Source: Acholeplasmatales bacterium (GTDB lineage: Bacteria; Bacillota_I; Bacilli_A; ML615J-28; CAG-313). Taken from it: a DNA stretch of 50,945 nt. Of this stretch, positions 42,945-50,945 are shown in pieces; the stretch's first letter is position 1; each line of letters opens with the position of its first letter. The stretch spans positions 1 to 50,945 of the forward strand of contig DPOU01000026.1 of assembly GCA_003539625.1 (NCBI GenBank), written 5' to 3'. The position numbers were made by a program, and so were the translations under genes. The notes under the pieces are model-generated. The model made no database searches. It was not told the origin of the DNA and saw only the letters and a list, made by a program, of their open reading frames with translations.

Positions 42945-45497
42945 ATGAAGGTTTTAAAAAGTATATTTTCAAAGATTTTCGTTTTAGCTTTGATTCTTGG
43001 TGTTGCAATTAGTTTTGCTGGTTGTAAAAAAGATACAAATAAAACAGAAAATGTTCAAATTGAAGCTACTGTAAATAAAAGTAGCATAAAGAGCGGTGAA
43101 ACTGCTCAACTTACTGTAACTGTAACTGGTTCTAGTGATACTAGTTATACATTACAATATGATACTTCAGCAATCAAAATTAGTGCTGATGGTGAAATTA
43201 GCGTTGTAGGCGAAATAACAGTTGATCGTAAAATAGATATTATGGCAATTGCTAACGCAGATAAAACAAAGAGTGCTACAACAAGTATAACTCTTACTGT
43301 GAAGGAAAGCGTAAAAATTTCTATTGAAGCTGATAAAACAACTATTGATAAAGATACATCTGCAGTTTTAACAGTAACAGTTTCAAATGCTACAAACAAA
43401 GCATATACATATGTATGCTCAAGTGATATTGTAAAAATTGAAAATGATGTTGTTTCTTTAGTTAAAGAAATTACTGTAGATAAAATTGTTACTATTACAG
43501 TATCTTCTGTAGAAGATCCACTAGTAAAAGCATCAATTGCAATCTTAGTAAAAGCTCCTGTAGTTGAAGGTAGAGTTGGTGATTTAACATCAGATATGAT
43601 TAAAGCTATCGGTAATTCAAGTATTACTGTAACAGGTATTTTAACTGACTATTATCAAGATTTCGAACAATCATTCAATAGTACTACTCATGAATACAAC
43701 ATTGAAGTAAGAATGAATGATGGTGCTTGGGATAGTGTTTGGTCTATCAAAGGTGAAGAAGAAACAAGCCGTCTTGAAGATAATTATCGTAGAGGTAAAA
43801 CAAATGGTTTAAAAGACCAATATGGTAATATCGGTCATGGCCTTGAAAAGATATATATTAACAAGAAAAATGAAGTTGAATCTGCATTAGTTAAAGACTA
43901 TATGAGTGTACCTTCAGTTTGGGAAGCTCAACACTTATGGAATCATTTAGGTAATTTACAAATTTCTAAATTTACATATGATGCTGAACAAGAAGTATAT
44001 GTTTATAACATTAATCATGAAAATATTGATGATTTATATTTAATGACTTATTTATCTTATTCATTAACTCCAATGCTTTCAGATACATTAGATCAATTAT
44101 TCTTAGTAGTTGAAGATGGTAAGATTACAAAATTACTTGCTCAAACAGAAATTTTATATTATGGTGCTGATACAAGAGAAGATGCAAGTGCCATGAGTTA
44201 TACTACAATTGAAGTTTCATTCTCAAATGTTGGTACAACTGAAATTAAAGATCCAACACCTTTTGAAGCATCAGAAAATTCAGAATATTTAGCACAAGCT
44301 ATTGAAAAGATGCAAAAAGCTGATAACTATACATTCCATGCAAAAGATATACAAACTTATGCACCTTCTACAGATTCTGGTGATTATTCAACATCTAGCA
44401 CAAAAGCTGGTAAGAAAGTAGCAGATAATACTTCTGCAACAGGTACTCCTGGATGCTATGGTCAAGTTACAAAAGAAGCAATCTTATATGCTACTACAAT
44501 TGAATACACACAAACAATGGATGGCAAACCTTATCGTACTGAATATACTGGTTACAAGCAAATTGATGAAGAAACTTATGATCAATTTGCATATGATTAC
44601 AAAACTGGTTCATTAATTGGTACTAAGAAGATTAAAGGTAGCGTAACAGATCAATTACCTAAATTTGATTTATCTGCAAACATCTTCGAATTTGCAGGTC
44701 AAAAGAAGGTAGGTAGCAAGATGCAATATACATTCGTATTAAGAGAAACTGCAATTACTAGAGATGTAGCAATGGAAGTTAGTGCTTATACATATGCTAA
44801 GAATGGTCAAGCTTCAACAAGTAGCTTAACATACATCGTTGTAGACCAAGATGGTAACCTAGTTTCTACTACTTATCCATATTCAATCAATGATATTTAT
44901 GAGGGTTATGTAACTACAACATATTCTGAAATTGGTACTACTGTTTTAGATGATGATTTATTTGATGGTTATGTTCCAAGAGTATTAAAGACTTCATGGG
45001 ATCAATATACAGTTAAATACTACAGTGCAACACACTCAACACGTGATTCACACGAAGAAGCTGCATCAGTAGTATTAGATGCTATTTATGGTGAAGCTGT
45101 AAAAGATTTACCTGCTCCAAGTGTATTATTAAATATCTTAGGTGATAACCTTAATGGCCCATTCTTTAGTTGGAAAGTAAAAGGCACAGATGCTGATGGA
45201 AATGATATATATGCTGATTATATTGAAATGACTACAACAAGTTCTGAATATGATGAAAATGGTAGAATTACAAATTATGAAGAACTAATGGAAGAAATTA
45301 AAGACGCTTTAGTAGCAGAAGGCTTTGTATTATCTGTTGCAAATACTGATACTACAGGTGGTGAATCTGGTAAAAGTAACAGATATGTATGTTTTGTTAA
45401 AGGTGATATAGAAATTGTTATTGAAAACAACTACACAAAATACTTCTGGATTTATTTCTATGTAACTGGAGATTGGACTTTAAATCGTAATAAATAA
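42945..45497 (+). CDS. Large lipoprotein with Ig-like domains, paralogue B
   Basis: The 850-residue lipoprotein has lipobox FAGC (Cys27), two Ig-like domains (LTVTVTGSSDTSYTLQYDTS and LTVTVSNATNKAYTYVCSSD) and a large C-terminal region matching paralogue A at several points: an ANADKTKSAT strand, an AIEKMQKADNYTFHAKD helix and a KTSWDQYTVKYYS strand. A GTG at 42936 is part of the ribosome site GAAAGGTGA; the ATG at 42945 is the better start. Serine- and threonine-rich stretches near 480-500 look like linkers. Function is not known; surface binding is inferred. Confidence 0.75.
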   Translation: MKVLKSIFSKIFVLALILGVAISFAGCKKDTNKTENVQIEATVNKSSIKSGETAQLTVTVTGSSDTSYTLQYDTSAIKISADGEISVVGEITVDRKIDIMAIANADKTKSATTSITLTVKESVKISIEADKTTIDKDTSAVLTVTVSNATNKAYTYVCSSDIVKIENDVVSLVKEITVDKIVTITVSSVEDPLVKASIAILVKAPVVEGRVGDLTSDMIKAIGNSSITVTGILTDYYQDFEQSFNSTTHEYNIEVRMNDGAWDSVWSIKGEEETSRLEDNYRRGKTNGLKDQYGNIGHGLEKIYINKKNEVESALVKDYMSVPSVWEAQHLWNHLGNLQISKFTYDAEQEVYVYNINHENIDDLYLMTYLSYSLTPMLSDTLDQLFLVVEDGKITKLLAQTEILYYGADTREDASAMSYTTIEVSFSNVGTTEIKDPTPFEASENSEYLAQAIEKMQKADNYTFHAKDIQTYAPSTDSGDYSTSSTKAGKKVADNTSATGTPGCYGQVTKEAILYATTIEYTQTMDGKPYRTEYTGYKQIDEETYDQFAYDYKTGSLIGTKKIKGSVTDQLPKFDLSANIFEFAGQKKVGSKMQYTFVLRETAITRDVAMEVSAYTYAKNGQASTSSLTYIVVDQDGNLVSTTYPYSINDIYEGYVTTTYSEIGTTVLDDDLFDGYVPRVLKTSWDQYTVKYYSATHSTRDSHEEAASVVLDAIYGEAVKDLPAPSVLLNILGDNLNGPFFSWKVKGTDADGNDIYADYIEMTTTSSEYDENGRITNYEELMEEIKDALVAEGFVLSVANTDTTGGESGKSNRYVCFVKGDIEIVIENNYTKYFWIYFYVTGDWTLNRNK

Positions 45498-45523
45498 GAC
45501 CAATAGTTAAGGGGATTAATATT

Positions 45524-48500
45524 ATGAAAAAAACAGCAAAGTTTATTTCCCTAATTACATTAATGTTGATGATGGTAACCACATTACTTGCAGGTTGTGA
45601 AAAAACAACAGAAACAACTAAAAAAGTAAGTGTGGTTGCTAGTCAACCAATAATAGATGTAGAACAAGATGCGGTAGACACCCTTGATTTTACTAAGTTA
45701 TTTAAAATAACTGTAGATGATGAGCAAATAGAAGTAAAAGCATTTTATATAGATATGGGTGGTTTATGTACTAAAGTTGGTACTTACACGGTAACTTGCA
45801 CTTACGAAGAAAAATCTGCAAGTATAATAGTTAATGTCAATAAGAGTGAATCAAATATAGTAGTTAATAAAAAAGTAACTTCAATTGATATAAAAATCAC
45901 TGAAGTTGATACATATGACTTTACTACTTTATTTACAATATTTGAAAAAGGTAACAATGTTACTGTTGAAGAAAGTTTTGTAGATCATTTAAAAGTAATC
46001 GCAAAAGCTGGTACTTACAAAGTTACTTGTACATATAAAGGCGTAAGCGAAACAATTACAGTTAATGTAAAAGATACCGTTTACGAATTAAGATTATCAG
46101 TTGATGAAGTAAAAGTAACTGTGGATACTGCTTTAAATTATGATTATCTTGCTTTATTTACAGCGTTTGTTGATAATGAAAGAATTGATATAACTAGCGA
46201 AATGGTTGAAAGTACTGTTAGAGCTGAAATTGGTACATATTATGTAAAAGTTACTAATGGTAAGGTTTCTAAAACTTTAAAAGTTGTCGTAACAAGTGGT
46301 AAAGTTTTAGAAGTAATACCTTCTTATAAAACGCTTGATTTAACTGAAGAAGAATTATCAACATATGATTTTACTAATTTATTTAGTTTATATATTGATG
46401 GAGCTGCAGTAGAAGTTACATTAAGTATGATTGATACATCAGCACTTAATAATGTAAAAGTTGGTAATACATATAATGTAGTATTTAACTATACTTACGA
46501 AGGGTTAAAATATAGTGAAACTGTTAGTATAAAAGTTGTTGAAAATGCAACAGTCCAAATCAAAGCAAAAAATGTAGTAACTTATCCTAACGGAGAATAC
46601 ATTGATTTAACAACTTTATTTGAAATTACTATCGGTGATAAGAACATTCCTGTAACAATGGATATGATTACTGGTACTATTGATTATACTGAAGTTGGCG
46701 AAAACATTATTACTTTAAATTACAATGGTTTAACTAAACAAGCTATTGTTGAAGTAAAACGTGGGGTAATTATTGAACACTCAAAATCTGATACAATTAC
46801 AATTTTAAAAGGTACAAATAAAGATAATTATAATTTTATTGAAGACTTTAAAGTAATTATTAATGGAATTAGATTTAGAAATATATCTGATACATATTTA
46901 AATCTTAGTACAGTAGACTTTAATACAGTAGGAAATTATACTGTAACATTAAAGATACCTTACAACGAAAAGAATATTGGTCTATCAGGTGTTAAATTTA
47001 CTTATTATGAAAAAACTATAACTTATGTTGTTGTTTCTAATAATTATAAAGTTGATGTTGTTAAAGATCTTGTAACACTACCTATTAATTCAACAAGTTA
47101 TGATGTTTATAGCAATTTAACAGTTACAATTAATGGTAGAAAACAACAATTAACTGAAAATCCTAATTATGCAGATCCGATAACATGTTATGCAAAATTA
47201 TTATCAAGTAAAATTGATTTTAATTATGTTGGTGAACAAACTGTAAAAATTGCTGTATATGTAGATGGTCCAGATATGGAACCAGTAATAGTTACATATC
47301 GTGTAATTATTGAATCTAATGTAAAAGTAAATGCTATTGACAAAGTAATATTTACTGGTGATACTTTATATACTACACAATTATTTAGTATAACTGAAGA
47401 TGGTAATAGAGTAGATGTACTTTCTGAATATATAACTGGAAAAGTAAATACTTTCAAAGCTGGCGTTTATTATATTAATATTAATTATAAAGGAATTGCA
47501 AAAACTTCAAAAGTAGTAGTTATTAGTAATTCTATAAAAGGTGTCTATACAACAAAACTAACAACTATTCCTGAAGTTATTGATGATGGTGATGTTGATT
47601 ACACTGGTGAATTTGGTGATGAACAACCTTCATATGAAGTAGTAAAGTCAGAAGTAAAAGTGTTAAAGAACTTAGTAATAGATCAAGAAGGAAATATAAC
47701 TGTAAATGGTTATAACGCAGAATTAATTGACGCAATAAATGAAAATACTTTAATTATTAAGATAAATACAATGACATATACAATGTATTTTGATAATGGC
47801 ATTGTTGTGATTAATCCTGATAATAGTATTAAAATGACTTTCTCGGAAAATCGTAGACCGCTAATATATTTCCATTCAGATATTTGGGAAACATTAACTT
47901 TAGTTACTGTTAACTATTCTGACGATCATGTATTAGAAGGAACTACTACTGTTTATTCAATTGATTGTGTAAAAATAAGAAACATCGCTACTGATGAAAT
48001 TATGTGGTATGGTTTAAAAATTAGACTTGCTGAAAAAACAAGTACTGATACTGTATATGTAGTTGATTGGGGTAAAGCAGAATTTGATTTATCGGGTGAT
48101 TCTAAAATTCCATCAACGTTATATTTCAATGGTGATATATATTCGTTTACACAAGTAAATAAAAATACTGGTAAAATAGTAAAAGAAAGTGGCGAGAAAA
48201 AATTCGCCAATATGGTATTTAAAGGAACTATTGATGGAAAAGAAGCTGAACTTAGAGCTGATAGATTTGAAGGATATACACTAGTTGTAGATTCTAAAAC
48301 AATCTTTACTATTAGTTCATATGAAATTGGTACTATGACTTATGGTGGTTCAAATTATGTAACTAATGTTGTAATGTTATATCAATGTGATAATGATGAT
48401 TACTATTCATACAAGTTTAATGTAGACCCTGTCAATAAAACTTTTGAATATGTTGAAAAAGATAGTTTCTATGGTAAATACGGAAGTACTAATCAATATA

Positions 48501-50080
48501 TATTCTTAGATGGTTATGGAAGAGGTGTAGTTAAGTTTGATGCCAAGAACTATACAAAAACTGCAATAAACTATACAACACGTAATCAAGAAGTAATGGT
48601 AAAATATGTTGATACTACTCCAAGTTTTGCACATGGTACTGAAGCATCATTCTATTTAGATCCGCTTGGCAATGTTTTAACAGCAAAACAATTTGACAAT
48701 GGTAAAAAAGATGGAATGGCATTCGAAAATACTAAAGTAACTGATGGTGCAATTATTCGTATAAAATCTTATGAAGTTGGTCAAAACTCTGACTCTGTTG
48801 CTAAAGCTAATCTTTACAATAACATTGAAATTATTACAAAAGATGGTGTAATTAGTAATGATGAAAAAGCTAAATATATAGATACTTCAAAAATTAGATT
48901 TAATACTCCTGGTTTCTATCAATTAGCTATAAAAGTAACTATTAATGGTGAAGAAATAACAGCTTATTACGCAATTCAAATTATTGCGACAATTTATAAA
49001 GATAATCCTGTTGTTGGTTCATATGGAAGTGGTGTAATTGCCGAAACTAATCAATTAGTAATTGATGAATATGGTCGCGCATATCTTGAATGTTCTGGAA
49101 TATTATTTGAAGGAACTGTTAAGATTGCGGAAGATAATAGCTTTGTAATAAAAGCTAAAAATGCTACAAAGGGTAGCATAGTTGCAAATGGAACATATAT
49201 TGCCCCTGGCATAATCTTATTAAAGTGCGGTGGCGCAGCATCATTCTCTGACTATTTCACATTTGGAACTAGCAAAGTAACAGGAAATAAAAATCTTGTA
49301 TTAAGACAAATTATTGTAGATGGTAATATAACATATATTATGTCTATTACAGCAACAAGTATTGGCGAAATTGTAAACGTTGAATCAGCTAATGGAGTGA
49401 GTCCTACTGAATCTGGTTCAATCGTTAAAGTCGTAGCATCTTCTGGCATATCTTACGTAAAAATCGTAAATTGGGATGATGCTAAAAACGGAATACAACT
49501 AGCCGATGAATATCGTGGCACTTATAAATTAAGTGGAAGCGATGACTTAGTGTTAGATGGCTTTGGCAACGCAACACTAGGTGATAAAGTAGGAACATAC
49601 ACTATTGAAGATGATGTTGTAACTTTATCAATGGACTCACAAACAAAAGTATATCGAGTTGACAAAGTTGCTTATACATATGAAGTAGTTAACATAAGCT
49701 TAGATAATAGTTTACTTGAAGGAAAAACTTATGAAGCTTCACATGTGTTTACATGTGGAAACTTTAGATACACTGCAAATACTTCATTCCAATTTGGCGC
49801 AAATGGTGTTGTAAAAGTAATTTCTACATCAGCTTCACATGATGATGGCGAAGATGCATGTGGTGAAGATCTTTATGAACCTAAATATGCTTCTAAAAAA
49901 GGAGTTGAAGGTACTTATATTGTAACTGGAAACCGAGTTACAATAACTGTCAATGGTTATGTATTTGTATTTACTATTAATAATGTTGTTAAAACAAATA
50001 AAATTACTTGTAGTAGTACAACTGTGCAAAAAGATGCACATGGATATTTTGCTGTTGACACGGTGTTTACATTAAAGTAA
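45524..50080 (+). CDS. Giant Ig-repeat lipoprotein with LDGxG-type C-terminal repeats
   Basis: The 1518-residue lipoprotein (lipobox LAGC, Cys25) has about eight Ig-like repeats with a spacing of roughly 75-90 residues. Each is marked by a DFTxLFxIxxDGxxVxV-like phrase (near residues 54, 132, 207, 282, 361, 437, 527 and 620). Its second half holds four copies of an [ILV]-x-[IL]-D-x-x-G-x-[AGI] phrase (about 716, 993, 1178 and 1343; for example LVLDGFGNATL), a repeat type seen in surface proteins of gut Bacillota. It should form a long rod with a head. There is no enzyme motif. SD AAGGGGAT. A hairpin covers its stop. Confidence 0.75.
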   Translation: MKKTAKFISLITLMLMMVTTLLAGCEKTTETTKKVSVVASQPIIDVEQDAVDTLDFTKLFKITVDDEQIEVKAFYIDMGGLCTKVGTYTVTCTYEEKSASIIVNVNKSESNIVVNKKVTSIDIKITEVDTYDFTTLFTIFEKGNNVTVEESFVDHLKVIAKAGTYKVTCTYKGVSETITVNVKDTVYELRLSVDEVKVTVDTALNYDYLALFTAFVDNERIDITSEMVESTVRAEIGTYYVKVTNGKVSKTLKVVVTSGKVLEVIPSYKTLDLTEEELSTYDFTNLFSLYIDGAAVEVTLSMIDTSALNNVKVGNTYNVVFNYTYEGLKYSETVSIKVVENATVQIKAKNVVTYPNGEYIDLTTLFEITIGDKNIPVTMDMITGTIDYTEVGENIITLNYNGLTKQAIVEVKRGVIIEHSKSDTITILKGTNKDNYNFIEDFKVIINGIRFRNISDTYLNLSTVDFNTVGNYTVTLKIPYNEKNIGLSGVKFTYYEKTITYVVVSNNYKVDVVKDLVTLPINSTSYDVYSNLTVTINGRKQQLTENPNYADPITCYAKLLSSKIDFNYVGEQTVKIAVYVDGPDMEPVIVTYRVIIESNVKVNAIDKVIFTGDTLYTTQLFSITEDGNRVDVLSEYITGKVNTFKAGVYYININYKGIAKTSKVVVISNSIKGVYTTKLTTIPEVIDDGDVDYTGEFGDEQPSYEVVKSEVKVLKNLVIDQEGNITVNGYNAELIDAINENTLIIKINTMTYTMYFDNGIVVINPDNSIKMTFSENRRPLIYFHSDIWETLTLVTVNYSDDHVLEGTTTVYSIDCVKIRNIATDEIMWYGLKIRLAEKTSTDTVYVVDWGKAEFDLSGDSKIPSTLYFNGDIYSFTQVNKNTGKIVKESGEKKFANMVFKGTIDGKEAELRADRFEGYTLVVDSKTIFTISSYEIGTMTYGGSNYVTNVVMLYQCDNDDYYSYKFNVDPVNKTFEYVEKDSFYGKYGSTNQYIFLDGYGRGVVKFDAKNYTKTAINYTTRNQEVMVKYVDTTPSFAHGTEASFYLDPLGNVLTAKQFDNGKKDGMAFENTKVTDGAIIRIKSYEVGQNSDSVAKANLYNNIEIITKDGVISNDEKAKYIDTSKIRFNTPGFYQLAIKVTINGEEITAYYAIQIIATIYKDNPVVGSYGSGVIAETNQLVIDEYGRAYLECSGILFEGTVKIAEDNSFVIKAKNATKGSIVANGTYIAPGIILLKCGGAASFSDYFTFGTSKVTGNKNLVLRQIIVDGNITYIMSITATSIGEIVNVESANGVSPTESGSIVKVVASSGISYVKIVNWDDAKNGIQLADEYRGTYKLSGSDDLVLDGFGNATLGDKVGTYTIEDDVVTLSMDSQTKVYRVDKVAYTYEVVNISLDNSLLEGKTYEASHVFTCGNFRYTANTSFQFGANGVVKVISTSASHDDGEDACGEDLYEPKYASKKGVEGTYIVTGNRVTITVNGYVFVFTINNVVKTNKITCSSTTVQKDAHGYFAVDTVFTLK
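45680..47520 (+). repeat. Tandem Ig-like repeat units within the giant lipoprotein
   Basis: Eight in-frame units of roughly 225-270 bases share the D-[FY]-x-x-L-F start phrase and a GTYxVxxxYxG end phrase. DNA identity between units is low, so they are ancient relative to the array at the window end. Confidence 0.6.
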
Positions 50081-50085
50081 ACACC
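50062..50085 (+). other. Hairpin spanning the stop codon of the giant lipoprotein gene
   Basis: GGTGTTTAC (50062-50070) and GTAAACACC (50077-50085) form a perfect 9-bp stem with loop ATTAAA. The stop TAA (50078-50080) lies inside. There is no T run, so it is not a standard terminator; it may shield mRNA from decay. Confidence 0.45.
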
Positions 50086-50139
50086 AAGGTTTAATGGATA
50101 ATTCCATAAATAAACTATTAATGGAAAGGATGAAAAATT

Positions 50140-50945
50140 ATGAAACGTAGTAAATTATTTATAGTTGTTGCTATCTTTGCTTTCTTACTATTTGTTACTA
50201 CAGGTTGTGCAGACGATTCTGGTGCTGGTGTACATACTCATAAATATGGTGAATGGACATTTGTAGTAGAACCAACTGAAACTACAGCTGGTGTTGCTGC
50301 TCGCAAATGTGATTGTGATCATGTAGATAAAGTTGAAGTACCTACATTAACTGACACAAAAGTATGGGCATGCGTAGTAGTTGACCCAACTTGTACTGTT
50401 GATGGTAGTAAAACATATACTTCTAAATACGGTAAAGTAGTAGTTACTCTTGAAAAAACAGGCCATAGTTATGGTGAATGGACATTTGTAGTAGAACCAA
50501 CTGAAACTACAGCTGGTACCATTGCAAAAGTTTGCCCTAAATGTAATGATAGACAAGAAGTAGAAGTAGCAGCTTTAACTGATGCTTCAGTATGGTCAGT
50601 TACAGAAGTTCTTTCAACATGTCAAAAAGCAGGAAGTAGAACTTATGTATCTGAATATGGTACAGTAGTTGTTGAACTTGCAAAATTAGAACATGTTTAT
50701 GGTGAATGGACTCTTGTTACAGAACCAACTGAAACAGCAACAGGTAGCGCAACAAGAACTTGTAAGTATGGTGAAACTGATACAGTAACAGTACCTGCTT
50801 TAACAGATGCTTCAGTATGGACAGTTACAGAAGTTCTTCCAACATGTCAAAAAGCAGGAAGTAGAACTTATGTATCTGAATATGGTACAGTAGTCGTTGA
50901 ACTTCCTAAAGAAGAACATGTATATGGTGAATGGACTCTTGTTAC
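50140..50945 (+). CDS. Repeat-rich lipoprotein, truncated by the window edge
   Basis: The gene starts with ATG at 50140 behind GAAAGGA (50124-50130) and stays open to the window end (268 codons seen). It encodes a lipoprotein signal with lipobox TTGC (Cys23), then tandem 75-76 residue units, each beginning with YGEWT and EPTET, passing a Cys pair (CDC, CPKC; one Cys lost in unit 3), a second Cys in xxxCxxxGS and ending VVVELxKxxH. The repeat is like the zinc-ribbon-like His/Cys repeats of surface proteins in gut Bacillota, but I cannot name the family. It probably faces outward and binds a ligand or neighbouring cell. Confidence 0.7.
   Translation, partial: MKRSKLFIVVAIFAFLLFVTTGCADDSGAGVHTHKYGEWTFVVEPTETTAGVAARKCDCDHVDKVEVPTLTDTKVWACVVVDPTCTVDGSKTYTSKYGKVVVTLEKTGHSYGEWTFVVEPTETTAGTIAKVCPKCNDRQEVEVAALTDASVWSVTEVLSTCQKAGSRTYVSEYGTVVVELAKLEHVYGEWTLVTEPTETATGSATRTCKYGETDTVTVPALTDASVWTVTEVLPTCQKAGSRTYVSEYGTVVVELPKEEHVYGEWTLV
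50245..50945 (+). repeat. Near-identical tandem 225-228 bp coding repeats
   Basis: Units begin at 50245, 50470, 50698 and 50923 (steps 225, 228 and 225, all in frame). Units 1 and 2 share 48 identical bases at their start. The 100 bases from 50581 and from 50806 differ at only about four sites. This points to recent expansion; the array continues past the window. Confidence 0.9.

Overview
This window looks like chromosome from an uncultured, very AT-rich member of the Bacillota, most likely near the gut Bacilli/Mollicutes-like lineages (RF39- or Acholeplasma-like). The evidence is low GC, Bacillota gene order, strong AGGAGG ribosome sites, a zinc-type S14, OppABCDF, and many BspA/Listeria-Bacteroides-type surface repeats. 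The placement is inference. The code is standard: tryptophan is read from TGG, and TGA appears only as a stop, at adk, ecfA2, ricT and the gene after ricT.

Layout. (1) 1-262: promoter and structured leader. (2) 263-14832: an unbroken 30-gene S10-spc-alpha cluster from rpsJ to rplQ, including secY, adk, map, infA, rpmJ and rpoA, closed by a strong terminator. (3) 14985-15714: a site-2-protease homologue as a separate unit. (4) 15729-19173: ecfA1-ecfA2-ecfT-truA, the energising module of an ECF vitamin/metal transporter plus tRNA pseudouridine synthase. (5) 19165-19326: a 53-codon minus-strand gene sharing a bidirectional terminator with truA; it is the only minus-strand gene I can support. (6) 19396-23699: tmk-holB-ricT-trmN6-like-rsmI, a compacted version of the Bacillus tmk-rsmI region. 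(7) 23888 to the window end: over 27 kb on one strand, with gene gaps of at most 59 nt and no convincing internal terminator. It encodes a lipoprotein, a complete oligopeptide importer (OppA-B-C-D-F), a 77-residue membrane peptide, a 2505-residue surface subtilase carrying a BspA-type leucine-rich-repeat array, a membrane-anchored 188-residue protein and four large lipoproteins built from Ig-like and other repeats. The last runs off the edge.

The housekeeping half makes ribosomes, Sec translocon, polymerase alpha, and replication and tRNA/rRNA modification enzymes. The accessory half reads as a protein-utilisation locus: a surface-anchored protease digests or binds external protein, OppA and the other lipoproteins capture products or substrates, and OppBCDF imports peptides. 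Co-transcription and function of that locus are inferred from layout and domains only.
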